64,000 nt of DNA from Sphingomonas sp. 1F27F7B. Its GTDB lineage: Bacteria > Pseudomonadota > Alphaproteobacteria > Sphingomonadales > Sphingomonadaceae. Made by a program: the position numbers and the translations under genes. Position 1 is the stretch's first letter. The number at the start of each line of letters is the position of its first letter. This document shows, one piece after another, positions 9,684-18,140 of this stretch. The stretch spans positions 154,303 through 218,302 of the forward strand of contig NZ_SCMK01000007.1 in assembly GCF_005503355.1 (NCBI RefSeq). The letters run 5' to 3'. Under the pieces are notes generated by a model. The model saw nothing but the letters and a program-made list of their open reading frames with translations. It had not been told where the DNA came from and made no database searches.

Positions 9684-10549
9684 GTGGCGGGCCGTGTCGC
9701 CAGAGCAAAGCGGGCCAGTTCGATGCCCGGACCGTCCGGCGTTTCCAGAGTGACGAGAAGAAAGTCGAGCCCGGGCGCCGCCGGCGGCGTGTAGGACAGC
9801 GTCGTCTGGCCGCCAGTCAGAATCAGCCGGCGTGCGCCGCCGGCCGCCGCGTCGCCGCCGCCCAGAGTGCCGCTGCCCGGCCGCTCGCCGGCATCGACGA
9901 CCCGCACGAGCAGCCGCGGCGCCTCGCCCGGTGCCAGGCCAGCCGCGGTGACCAGTCCGCCGCCACCGCTCGGCGCGACGATCGTCAGATCGACCGCTGG
10001 CCCACCGGTCGCCAAGGGGAGCTTGTCGGGCAGCAGGCGCAGGGGCTGCAGCGCGGTGCGCAGCGCGATCGTCGCGATCGGCACACCGGCCTTGCCGGAA
10101 GTTCCCACCGGCCAGAACAGCCCCTCGACCTCCAGCGCCACCAGCTCCGGCGGCTCGACCCGCATGAGCAGCATGCTGTTGATCAGGAAGCCCGGGTCGC
10201 TCGAATCCGCGGGAAGCAGCGCCGTGCCGGTGCGAAACGCCGGATCATCGAGCAGGAACAGCGCGGTATCGAGGGCAGTGAACTGGGCGCTTCGGCCAGC
10301 ACTCGGCGCGACGGCGGTGACGTTCACTTCGCAGCGCAGCCGCAGCACGCGGCGCAGGCTGTCATGGCCCGGCACGCGCTCGGCGCGCAACGACTGGAGA
10401 TTGTCGGCGATCGGCACCGCCGGCCCGAGCGTGACGACGAAATGCGCCTCCGGGCGGCCCGGCGCCCGATCGACAAGTCCGGTGAGCGGCGCCGGCAGGC
10501 GCGAGCCCAGCACATCGGCCAGGTGCGTCTCGAATTCGGCGAGCATCAT
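9680..10549 (-). CDS. Hypothetical protein of the injection-system operon (Pvc16-like position)
   Basis: The 289-residue product has an N-terminal alpha/beta segment with the pattern LADVLGSRLP..LTGLVDRAPGR, followed by a region with LFLLDDPAFRTG and a C-terminal beta-rich domain with Gly-rich linkers (GGGG near residue 215). It has no signal peptide. Start and stop overlap the flanking genes, giving strong coupling within the operon. The N-terminal half is reminiscent of the small tail-completion proteins seen in other contractile injection clusters, which pair an adaptor domain with a carbohydrate- or Ig-like domain. I cannot confirm that homology by eye and treat it as a possibility only. 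Confidence 0.7.
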   Translation of the reverse strand: MMLAEFETHLADVLGSRLPAPLTGLVDRAPGRPEAHFVVTLGPAVPIADNLQSLRAERVPGHDSLRRVLRLRCEVNVTAVAPSAGRSAQFTALDTALFLLDDPAFRTGTALLPADSSDPGFLINSMLLMRVEPPELVALEVEGLFWPVGTSGKAGVPIATIALRTALQPLRLLPDKLPLATGGPAVDLTIVAPSGGGGLVTAAGLAPGEAPRLLVRVVDAGERPGSGTLGGGDAAAGGARRLILTGGQTTLSYTPPAAPGLDFLLVTLETPDGPGIELARFALATRPAT

Positions 10550-12153
10550 CCGCCCCCGGGACGGAGGACCACCGGGTCGATCCGCCCGACATTGAGATTG
10601 CCCGCGCCGATGCCGGTGAGGACCGGCGCGTGCGTCCGGTTGACGCCGGAACTGGCGACGCCGATCTCCTCACGGGTGATGCCGCGCACTTCGCCCAGGA
10701 TCGAGACACGCGCCGCCTTGACTTCGTTCTGCGCCGCTTCCGTCGCGGCCGAGCGAGCGGAGTCAATCGCGCTCTGCCGGATCTGCTGGGTCATCGAGGA
10801 GAGCATCTGCTGCTGTTGCTGCGCCAGCGTGTCGAACTTGGCGGTAACCTGTGCCAGCGTGGCGTTGGCGCGGGTCGTCGCTTCACCGATCAGCGTGTCG
10901 CGCAGCTCGGCGCGCAACGCGGCCAGCTGTTGCGGCAGGGCCGCGACGGACATGGCGACGTCGGTCCGGCTCGCATCGAGCGTCGCGATCTGATCGGCGA
11001 ACTTGTCGAGCCGGGCATTGGCCTTGGCAAGATCGCCGGCGGTCGCCTGAAGATTGGCGGCGACGCGGCTGGTCACTTCGTTCTGGATGAGGCCGCGCAC
11101 CGATTCGGTCGAGCTGGCGAGGCCGGCGGTAAACTCTGCCCGCAACGCATCGGCACGCGTGGCGAGGTCGCGGTTCGCGCTGTCCGCCGCCGCCGCGACG
11201 GCGGCATCGCGCGTTTGGGAGAGGCGTGCGTCGAGTGCACTGTTGATACTGGTGGTAACCCCCGGCAAGGCAGCGGTGACGCGGGCATCGACCAGCCCGT
11301 CGAGCCCGCTGAGCCGGCTATTGACGCTCGAATCCAGCTCGGTCTTCAGATTGTTGAGGCTGCCTTCGAAGCGAGTCTGCAGGTCCGCCGAAATACTGGC
11401 CTCGAGCTGGTCGAGATTGGGCGGGCGCGTGTTGGCGGCGTTGCGGATCGCCTCGGTCAGCTGGTCCTGCGCGACCGACTTGGCCGAAATGTCCGCCAGC
11501 TTGTTCTCCAGGCTCGCAAAGTCCAGGAACTCGCCATTGGCGCCGCGCAGGCGCTGCGTGAACTTGTCGAGATTGCTGACGCGCGCGTCGAGTGCGGCAA
11601 GATCGATCGGCCGGCCGCCGGCATCGTTGAGGCGCGCCGATGCATCGATCACCTTGGCGATATTGTCCTGCACGCTCTTGAGGGAATTGCGCATCGCATC
11701 GAGCTGCGGGCCAGGATCGCTGACCGCCTCGACGTTGCGGGTGAGACGCGTGACGGCCGCCTGGCGCTCGATGTCGCGCGTCGTGATGGTGTCGAAGCGA
11801 GCCAGCAGATCGGTCGCGGCCGATTGCTGGGTGTCGAGCCGCTCGCTCAGCCGGGTGAGCCGCAGCTCGGCCGCGGAGAGGCGCAGGCTTTGCGCCGGAT
11901 CGGCGAGCGGCCCGCGCTCGATCTGGGCCCGCAACGCCGGCGCCAGCCATTCGGCGGTCACCTGATCGCGATGCTCGTGCGGCGGCACCACCTTGGCATC
12001 CTCGCGCGCCAGCAGCGCCCGGCCGAAATCGACGACGATGTCGACCAGCAGGTTCCAGTCCTCGGCGCGGATCAGCTCGCCGCGCGCGGCTTCCAGCCCG
12101 GCCAGCGTGGCCATTGCCTTCTTGAGGCGATCGAGATCCTCAACGGTGGGCAT
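10546..12153 (-). CDS. Coiled-coil fibre-like protein with IRAxDWNxLV module
   Basis: This 535-residue protein is nearly all heptad-like helix, with Gln/Ala/Ser/Asp-rich stretches consistent with a long trimeric coiled coil, and ends in a short Gly-rich tail. Residues 27-70 hold the module ELIRAEDWNLLVDIV followed by an HEH cluster (PPHEHRDQVTAEWL), which also occurs in the neighbouring gene at 12163-13113. A strong Shine-Dalgarno (AGGAGG, five bases before ATG 12153) supports this start. Long coiled-coil proteins with a short N-terminal docking module are typical of tail fibres. Direct evidence is composition and the shared module; a tail-fibre role is inferred from position downstream of the baseplate genes. 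Confidence 0.75.
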   Translation of the reverse strand: MPTVEDLDRLKKAMATLAGLEAARGELIRAEDWNLLVDIVVDFGRALLAREDAKVVPPHEHRDQVTAEWLAPALRAQIERGPLADPAQSLRLSAAELRLTRLSERLDTQQSAATDLLARFDTITTRDIERQAAVTRLTRNVEAVSDPGPQLDAMRNSLKSVQDNIAKVIDASARLNDAGGRPIDLAALDARVSNLDKFTQRLRGANGEFLDFASLENKLADISAKSVAQDQLTEAIRNAANTRPPNLDQLEASISADLQTRFEGSLNNLKTELDSSVNSRLSGLDGLVDARVTAALPGVTTSINSALDARLSQTRDAAVAAAADSANRDLATRADALRAEFTAGLASSTESVRGLIQNEVTSRVAANLQATAGDLAKANARLDKFADQIATLDASRTDVAMSVAALPQQLAALRAELRDTLIGEATTRANATLAQVTAKFDTLAQQQQQMLSSMTQQIRQSAIDSARSAATEAAQNEVKAARVSILGEVRGITREEIGVASSGVNRTHAPVLTGIGAGNLNVGRIDPVVLRPGGG

Positions 12154-12162
12154 GCTAGCCTC

Positions 12163-13113
12163 CTATCGCCGCAACAGCAGCGAGCCGAACTTGCCGCCAT
12201 CGGCGGATGCGGTCGTGCGCGTGTAGATGCCGAGCTCCTTGGTCGCGGTGGTGGCGACGCCGCCCATCACATAGGTCTGGGCGGTCTCCTGGGTCTTGGC
12301 GACGACCGGGTTCGACTGGAGCTCGGGATTGGCAGTGATCAGCGTCGCGACCTGGCTGAGCACGGCGCTGCCGGTCTTGGAGAGCTGCGCAGTGAAGATA
12401 CTGGGATCCGCCGAGAGCGATTCCGTGAGTTTGTCGACCCGGCCCAGCAGATCGTCGCGCGTCTTCTGCGGGGCCTGCGCGGCGTCGAGCACGCCCGTCA
12501 CGACATTGCGGAAGTGCGCTGCCTCCAGCTCGCGGCGGAACTCGAGCAGGCTGCGCCCGAACGCTTCGGTGAACGAGCGGATATTGCCCTGCACCTCGGC
12601 GATCTTCTCCTCGATCTCGGGGTGATTATGCCCGCGCGGGGCGACAAGCTGGGTAAGCGCGAGGACATTCGAAGCCAGATCACGCACGGCGGAGACCAGC
12701 GCGTTCCAGTCGGCCGCCCGGATCGCCTCGCCTGCCACCTTGCCCTGGATCGGCGCGAGGCTGTCGCGCACTGCCGTGACGCCCTGCTGCACGGGGCCCA
12801 GATCCGCATCGGGAATATCGCGGATCGGCGTGTCGCGGAACACCGTCTCGGGCACCGGAATCGGCACATATGTCGGTGCCGGCTGCGGGAAGACGCGAAT
12901 CGGCTTCTCGAAGATCGGGTTGATCAGATTGGGGTGCGTCAGCTTGACGTTCCAGATGCCCGGATCGAGGTCGCGGACCAGCAGCGACCCGTCGAGGAAC
13001 GGGCTGCGCATGATGGTTTGCCCGGTCGCCGGGTTCTGCAGCTCGACCTTGGCGTCGCGGTTCGCCGCGGTGAAGCCGGAGAGCTGGATATTGAAGGCCC
13101 CTTTGTCAGCCAT
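12163..13113 (-). CDS. Fibre or baseplate-attachment protein sharing the IRAxDWNxLV module
   Basis: The 316-residue product starts after a good AGGAG ribosome site. Residues 1-90 look like a small beta domain (LLVRDLDPGIWNVKL) followed by a Pro-rich linker (PQPAPTYVPIPVPE). Residues 128-172 repeat the module found in the downstream gene: EAIRAADWNALVSAVRD and then RGHNHPEIEEKIAEVQG. The remainder is helical. The beta-domain, linker, docking module and helical shaft suggest a tail-associated adaptor or fibre. No known family name can be assigned with confidence. The gene lies in the contractile injection operon, nine bases upstream of the longer coiled-coil gene. Confidence 0.75.
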   Translation of the reverse strand: MADKGAFNIQLSGFTAANRDAKVELQNPATGQTIMRSPFLDGSLLVRDLDPGIWNVKLTHPNLINPIFEKPIRVFPQPAPTYVPIPVPETVFRDTPIRDIPDADLGPVQQGVTAVRDSLAPIQGKVAGEAIRAADWNALVSAVRDLASNVLALTQLVAPRGHNHPEIEEKIAEVQGNIRSFTEAFGRSLLEFRRELEAAHFRNVVTGVLDAAQAPQKTRDDLLGRVDKLTESLSADPSIFTAQLSKTGSAVLSQVATLITANPELQSNPVVAKTQETAQTYVMGGVATTATKELGIYTRTTASADGGKFGSLLLRR

Positions 13114-13182
13114 GGACCGTCTCCTCGCAGGGGTGCGCGGTGCCCGCGCGCATCGTCTCGGCGTCGGGGGTCGCTTGGAGGT

Positions 13183-13677
13183 CTAGAGCAGCCATTGCAG
13201 GTCTCCATATGGGAAGCCGACTTCCCAGAAGAGCGTCAGTTCATGATCGTCCTTCTTGTCGACAGGGCTGAAGGTGACGCGATTGTAGAGGTGCACGCTG
13301 TCGCCGCTGCGCGACACCAGCGCGGCTTCGCAGATCTTGCCGATGGCGCCCTCGGCCGGGATCGTTCCGCGCACGCGCACACGGACCACGCGCCTGACCG
13401 GATCGGGAGCGTCGATCTGGAACGCATCGGGCGAGATCGGCGCCTCCGTGACGCCGGTGAGCGTCGAGACGTCGAGCGCGGCAGTCGCGAAGCCGTCGCC
13501 CTCGAGCGCGTTGCTGGAACCGACCGACATGTGCGTGATGCCGGCCGCCCCCGCCGTCCCGGCGAACAATCGCGCAATGAGCCCGGCACCGCTGGTGAGG
13601 ACGGCGTTACGGGCGACGCGCGTGGCGACGAGCTCGCCGCCAGGGTCTCTCAATTCTAGCCGCAATAGCGCACGCAT
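13183..13677 (-). CDS. Small phage-tail-like structural protein
   Basis: The 164-residue product contains NAVLTSGAGLIARLFAG followed by ITHMSVGSSN near residues 24-55, a pattern seen in small phage tail and baseplate-fibre proteins, then a predominantly beta C-terminal half ending FWEVGFPYGDLQWLL. It has no signal peptide. It sits between the tail-I-like gene and the two fibre-like genes. A role linking the baseplate to the fibres is inferred from order. The family name is not certain. Confidence 0.7.
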   Translation of the reverse strand: MRALLRLELRDPGGELVATRVARNAVLTSGAGLIARLFAGTAGAAGITHMSVGSSNALEGDGFATAALDVSTLTGVTEAPISPDAFQIDAPDPVRRVVRVRVRGTIPAEGAIGKICEAALVSRSGDSVHLYNRVTFSPVDKKDDHELTLFWEVGFPYGDLQWLL

Positions 13678-13689
13678 CTGCTTGATTCC

Positions 13690-14922
13690 CTAGCCAAAAG
13701 TCGAATTGTTGAAGCTAGTGACACCCCATAGGCCGCCGGAGTTGGGCAGCCGTTCGCCGCCGCTCGATCCGGCTTCCCTCACATGCATCGGCAGGACCGC
13801 GGTGATCCGGTCATAGGCGGGCTGCACCTCCTCGAATCCGAAACCGCGCGTGCTCGCACGGATGCCGGCGGCCTTGAGGCGCTGGATGCCGGTATCGAGC
13901 GCGCCGATCAGCCGGTCGCGATCGGCCTCTGCCGAGCCGGCCGCGTCGACCGGGCGGCTCACCGCCTGGGCAGCGACATCGAGCGCGATGGCAGCCGGCT
14001 CGATCTCGATCCAGGTGGCGAGAAACCGCACGGCGGCCGGCAGATCGAACAGTGCCTGGTCGAACAGGCCGCTATCCCACCGGCCTTGCGCCAGATTGAG
14101 GTCGGGCAAGGCCAGCAGGAAGCGGTCGAGCCCTTCCACATCATAATGCGCGACCGGCAGGAACCAGAGCATATTGTTGCCCCGCTTCAACGTCAGCGCC
14201 GGCGCGGGCGTTGCGACCTGCGTCGGGCTCCACGCTTCGCCCGGCACGAAGCCGGTCAGGCCGACCAGCCTGTCCGAGACATCGGCGCCGTCGAGCAGGG
14301 CGATCGCCCGATCCCCCTGCACGCGGATCGCCAGCTGCGCGCCCGGCGGAATGCGGCCGCGCCAGACCAGTGCCGCACCGGTCGTCAGATTGGCGATCAG
14401 CGGCGCGGCTTCCGGCCCGTCGGCAAGGCCGGTGAACAGCATCGAAACTGCGGTATCGGCCAGCGTGATCGCCTCGATCGGCAGCTGCGCGAGCGGCGCC
14501 AGCACCAGCCCGTCGGGCTGGGCGATCTTCCGACGGCGCGGGTTCTCGATCAACAACGGCGTGGCCGGGCCGATCAGCGTCTGGGAGTATTTCTGGTAGT
14601 CCGCCGCGTAGCGCCGCGCAAAGTCCTCGATCGCCGAATGCGTGACCATGCCGTCGCGCATCGCCTCGCGCGTCGCGTGCAGCCACGCTCGATAGAGCGG
14701 CAGGGTCTGCCAGGGCTCGCGCCTGATGTCGAGCAGCGCGCCGAGCCGCTCGGCTTCCTCGAGCTCGAGCACATCGTCGAACCGATGGGCCCGGCCGATC
14801 TCGATCATGTCCTCCATGGCGATCTCGGCCGCCACGGCGGATGGCGCGAGCAGGCTGCGGATCCGTTCGCCCTCGCGCAGCAGCGGATGGAGGCGCCCGG
14901 CGAGATCGTCGAGGCGGCTCAT
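13690..14922 (-). CDS. Tail protein I-like baseplate component
   Basis: The 410-residue protein follows baseplate J directly (ATGA overlap), the usual position of phage tail protein I and its counterparts in injection systems. The N-terminal part is helical (LDDLAGRLHPLLREGERIRSL; LELEEAERLGALLDI) with a conserved-looking RREPWQTLPLYRAWL segment, followed by a beta-rich middle domain and a helical C-terminal section. It is longer than the usual phage gpI of about 200 residues, so it may carry an extra domain. The functional call is mostly positional. Confidence 0.7.
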   Translation of the reverse strand: MSRLDDLAGRLHPLLREGERIRSLLAPSAVAAEIAMEDMIEIGRAHRFDDVLELEEAERLGALLDIRREPWQTLPLYRAWLHATREAMRDGMVTHSAIEDFARRYAADYQKYSQTLIGPATPLLIENPRRRKIAQPDGLVLAPLAQLPIEAITLADTAVSMLFTGLADGPEAAPLIANLTTGAALVWRGRIPPGAQLAIRVQGDRAIALLDGADVSDRLVGLTGFVPGEAWSPTQVATPAPALTLKRGNNMLWFLPVAHYDVEGLDRFLLALPDLNLAQGRWDSGLFDQALFDLPAAVRFLATWIEIEPAAIALDVAAQAVSRPVDAAGSAEADRDRLIGALDTGIQRLKAAGIRASTRGFGFEEVQPAYDRITAVLPMHVREAGSSGGERLPNSGGLWGVTSFNNSTFG

Positions 14923-16637
14923 ACCGTTCCCTCGCGCACGTCTATGTCGATGCGCCCGGCCGTGAGCCGCTCGCCCGGGCCGGGCATATATTCGCCGACG
15001 CCATCGGAAAGCTGGAGGAAGCGCTCGCCGGTCTCCACCGTCACGGTCGCTTCGGCACGGATCAAGGCAAAGCGGCTGTCATCCCGAATGGCCGCCGTGA
15101 CGCTGTCGAGCGTGAGCGAAGCGCCATTGGAGCGGCTCGCGAGATGGCTGACAAAGGCGCTTTCGATGGCACTGCGCGCATTCCCGGCGGTGACGCCCGG
15201 CGCGAGGTGGACAGGCAGGATCGCCGACACGCTGGCTTCGCTCGTCACCATTCCGGCCTGCTCCGCGGCAGCGGGATCAAACGCGATTGGCCCGGCCAGC
15301 TCGGCAACTTCGCCCGCGGCCAGCGAGAATTCCGGCCCGGCGGTGCTGCCCTCGGGAGACAGCGTCACGGTCGCGTCGACCACGCGCTGGTCGGCCATTG
15401 CCGCGGCAAGCAGCTGGGCGCGCCGCAGCGAGCCGCCCGGCTGCACGGCATTGACAAGCGCCGTCAGCCGATCGCTCACGCCGCTGGTAATCGCGGCAAG
15501 TTCCGGCGCCGCCACGCCTGCTCCGGCAAGCGTGAGAGCCACGCGCACCGCGATCTTCTTGCGCGCGGCCGCTCCCGGCAACACCAGAATGCCGGCCGGC
15601 TTCACCAGCCTGATCCGCTCGGCCACGGCCTCGCGCGCCTTGGGCGTGTCCTCGGCATAGGCGATGTCCGCCTGCACTTCGCCCCAGCGGCCGCCCGGCG
15701 CCTCGGTCAGCGTCACGCCCTTCACTTCGGCCATCGAAAGAAGATGAAACTTGAGCGCGTCCAGCGTCCCGCGCCCGCTGCCCATCAATGCTCCCTGCGC
15801 ACGGCGGCGCAGCTGCTCGTCGGTCTCGGCCGTGGTCAGGCGAACGGCGGCCTGGGGATTTGCCACCTTGTCGATCCCCGCAATGCTGATCTCCGGCCGA
15901 TCGAGCGCGCCTGCCTCGACTTCCGGCGTCCCGGGCGAAGCGGCGACGGCGATCACGTCGCGGCTCGCCTCGCCGGGCTCGAGAATGATCTCGGCCTGGG
16001 TGAGATAGCGCGCGCCATCCGCGTTGGTGACGGCAGTGCCGACCGGAACGGTGACGCGCCCCGGCGTTCCGGTGCGGCGCTCGAAGCGCAGCTTGGCGAT
16101 CGGATAACCGGCGGGCAGACGCCGTACGCCAACCAGCGCGACGACCTTCTCGAGCGATCGGTCGCCCGCCGTTTCGACAAAGGCGGAATCATAGACGAAG
16201 GCGAGATGCTGGTAGAGCGTCGCCAATTCGAAGGCCACGGTCTCGATCAGCGTGCGCACGACGCTGCCCGTCGCCAGATCGTCGAGCGGTGGCGCGGCCG
16301 GATGGGTTTCGACCGGATAGTAGTTGACGGTCAGCAGCGTGCCCGGTGCCGGCCTGCGTCCGCCGGCGCGGAACCGGATGGAATCGAGTTCGGCATCGTC
16401 GCCCGACGCGACCAGCTCGAAGTCCGCCGCGGTGAAACGATAGGGCATGGTCTTCTCGGGCGTGCCGATGAACCCCTCGAGATAGGAGACGCGGCGCACC
16501 GGCCGGTCGCGCAGCTTGGCGGGGACAACCAGCGCATTGCCGATCGGCGCGGGCACCGTCTCCGCGACCGTGCCGCCCGTCAGCGTGGTCAGGAGGTCGC
16601 GGACGATCGCATCGTAGAGGCGCGGGCTATAGCTCAC
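14919..16637 (-). CDS. Baseplate J-like protein
   Basis: This 572-residue protein has the hallmarks of the baseplate J/gp47 family, the wedge component of contractile tails. Residues 180-215 contain LRFERRTGTPGRVTVPVGTA, the characteristic beta segment, and about residues 262-290 contain TDEQLRRRAQGALMGSGRGT followed by DALKFHLLSMAEVKGV, the family's core helix. It starts at GTG 16637, overlapping the gp25-like stop (GTGA), and its own stop overlaps the next ATG. It would form the baseplate wedge together with the gp25-like and tail-I-like products. Confidence 0.9.
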   Translation of the reverse strand: MSYSPRLYDAIVRDLLTTLTGGTVAETVPAPIGNALVVPAKLRDRPVRRVSYLEGFIGTPEKTMPYRFTAADFELVASGDDAELDSIRFRAGGRRPAPGTLLTVNYYPVETHPAAPPLDDLATGSVVRTLIETVAFELATLYQHLAFVYDSAFVETAGDRSLEKVVALVGVRRLPAGYPIAKLRFERRTGTPGRVTVPVGTAVTNADGARYLTQAEIILEPGEASRDVIAVAASPGTPEVEAGALDRPEISIAGIDKVANPQAAVRLTTAETDEQLRRRAQGALMGSGRGTLDALKFHLLSMAEVKGVTLTEAPGGRWGEVQADIAYAEDTPKAREAVAERIRLVKPAGILVLPGAAARKKIAVRVALTLAGAGVAAPELAAITSGVSDRLTALVNAVQPGGSLRRAQLLAAAMADQRVVDATVTLSPEGSTAGPEFSLAAGEVAELAGPIAFDPAAAEQAGMVTSEASVSAILPVHLAPGVTAGNARSAIESAFVSHLASRSNGASLTLDSVTAAIRDDSRFALIRAEATVTVETGERFLQLSDGVGEYMPGPGERLTAGRIDIDVREGTV

Positions 16638-17086
16638 AGCGCCACCTCCAGGCCAAGCGCAACGGGATCGCCGCCGACGACCGGGCGCACCGACAAGGTG
16701 AAGGCGAAGCTGTCCAACTGCTCCTGATCGGGCTCGAAGCGGAACGCGACCAGCTTGGGCTCGACGCGCCGCTCCTGCGCCACGGCGTCAAGCACGAACG
16801 CCTTGGCGAGCGCCCGCAACTCGTCGGTCTTGCGGCGCCCGATCAGTTCGTGCAGCCGCGAGCCATAATCGGCATGGCCGAGGCGGGCGAGCGATCCACG
16901 CGGCGTCAACAGCCTCAGCAGAAGCGCCTGCGCGAGATTCTCGCGGCCATCGACAATGTCGAGATCATGGACTTCGCTGGCGCCGCCGCGCAGCCGCCGC
17001 GCATGCGCGCGCACGTCGAGCGCCGCAGCGTCGTGACTGGCAAAGCCCGGTGCAACCAGCAGATCCGAGGCGAGCGATCCGGTCAT
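16634..17086 (-). CDS. gp25/GPW-like baseplate wedge protein
   Basis: The 150-residue product matches the gp25-like baseplate wedge family in size and motif order: GRENLAQALLLRLLTPRGSL, then ARLGHADYGSRLHELIG (about residues 48-83), and a beta-rich C-terminus. The family links the sheath to the baseplate in contractile tails. It lies between the PAAR-like tip and baseplate J, the standard order, with overlapping starts and stops on both sides. Confidence 0.92.
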   Translation of the reverse strand: MTGSLASDLLVAPGFASHDAAALDVRAHARRLRGGASEVHDLDIVDGRENLAQALLLRLLTPRGSLARLGHADYGSRLHELIGRRKTDELRALAKAFVLDAVAQERRVEPKLVAFRFEPDQEQLDSFAFTLSVRPVVGGDPVALGLEVAL

Positions 17087-17481
17087 CAGCCGACCATCAC
17101 CGTGCCGAAGGCAATCACCTGCCCCTTTGCCGCACCTGGCGAGAGGTCGTCGCAGGTCACGACCGGATCGAGATTCCGCGCGGCGAACTTGCCGCCGAAC
17201 TTGACGCTGGTGCTCCCCTGCTGGATCGTCGCCTTGTTCGACGGCGGTGCCTGGAAGGGGCCGCCGGCCGGAATGTGCGGGGGGACATTGTCGGCGCCCG
17301 AGCCCACCACGGCCGCGGGCTGGCCGGCGATCTTGACGGTCGGGACGAGGCCGCTGTTCAGCTGCCCCTGAAAGGGCGACGGCAAGGGCGTCGGGATCGG
17401 CCCGCCGGGCGAGGGGATCATCACGATATGCGTGTCGATCGCCATTACCATGCTTGCGCCGGAGGCAGCGGGCTGGCCCAT
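17086..17481 (-). CDS. PAAR-like (DUF4150-type) spike-tip protein
   Basis: The 131-residue product has the repeating beta pattern of PAAR-like tips: THIVMIPSPGGPIPTPLPSP, then LVPTVKIAGQPAAVVGSGAD, NVPPHIPAGG, PPSNKATIQQGSTSVKFGG and KFAARNLDPVVTCDD. This is the DUF4150 arrangement seen with type VI and extracellular injection spikes, where the protein caps the VgrG needle. It is placed directly after the gpV-like spike gene with a one-base overlap (TGATG). Confidence 0.88.
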   Translation of the reverse strand: MGQPAASGASMVMAIDTHIVMIPSPGGPIPTPLPSPFQGQLNSGLVPTVKIAGQPAAVVGSGADNVPPHIPAGGPFQAPPSNKATIQQGSTSVKFGGKFAARNLDPVVTCDDLSPGAAKGQVIAFGTVMVG

Positions 17482-18140
17482 CAGTTGAGTTCGATCATGG
17501 CGGCCGAGACCTTGACCTTGCCCGAGCCCTTGATCTCGACGTCCGAGCCTTCGAGGCTCAGCTTTCCGCTGGTCTTCATGGCGATGTCCCCATCCTCCTT
17601 GATGGTCAGCGACGCGCCGCCCGCCTTGGCTTCAAGCCTGCCGCCGCCTTTCGCAGTCAACGAAATCTCGATCTTGCCGACCGCAAGCTTGATGCTTTCC
17701 TCGATGACTTCGATCTGCACGTCGCCCGGCAGCTTCAGCATCACGCGCGCCGCATCGCCCTCGACCTCGAGTTCCAGCTTGGGGCTGTCTTCGCCAGCCG
17801 GCAGTCGCAGCGCCATCTGCCCGGGCTTGTGCTTGGGCGGATCGAGATCCGGGTGATAGAGCCGCCCGACCACGAACGGCGCATCAAAATCCCCTTCGAG
17901 GAAGGCGACGACGACAAGGTCGCCGACCGCCGGAATGGCGGCATAGCCCAGGGTACCCACCGCAACCGGCACCCGCAGCAGAACAAGGCCGGTGTCGCGC
18001 AGCTGGACGCTCACGGCATGATCGGGCGTCGCTTCATGAGCGAAGACGGCAGTCACGGTGGCCGCGGCCAGCGTCGGCCGCGCGGCGACTTCGTGACGCG
18101 CGATACGCGCGATGCCCTCGAAGAGTTGCGCGCCGCTCAC
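17481..18140 (-). CDS. gpV-like spike protein (VgrG C-terminal half)
   Basis: I choose GTG 18140 as the start because it overlaps the hub stop as GTGA, giving 219 residues beginning VSGAQLFEGIARIARHE. A longer frame to 18356 would read through the hub gene and has Arg-rich shadow composition. Residues about 30-105 form the OB-fold of the gp5/gpV family (VQLRDTGLVLLRVPVAVG; YAAIPAVGDLVVVAFLEGD; FVVGRLYHP). The C-terminal 100 residues are short Gly/Lys-rich beta repeats, as in a trimeric beta-helix needle. With the hub gene it forms the equivalent of one VgrG split across two genes. Confidence 0.88.
   Translation of the reverse strand: MSGAQLFEGIARIARHEVAARPTLAAATVTAVFAHEATPDHAVSVQLRDTGLVLLRVPVAVGTLGYAAIPAVGDLVVVAFLEGDFDAPFVVGRLYHPDLDPPKHKPGQMALRLPAGEDSPKLELEVEGDAARVMLKLPGDVQIEVIEESIKLAVGKIEISLTAKGGGRLEAKAGGASLTIKEDGDIAMKTSGKLSLEGSDVEIKGSGKVKVSAAMIELN

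Noticed and set aside
10630..13659. 1009-codon plus-strand frame
   Set aside because: Antisense shadow spanning several coupled minus-strand genes; no ribosome site and shadow composition.
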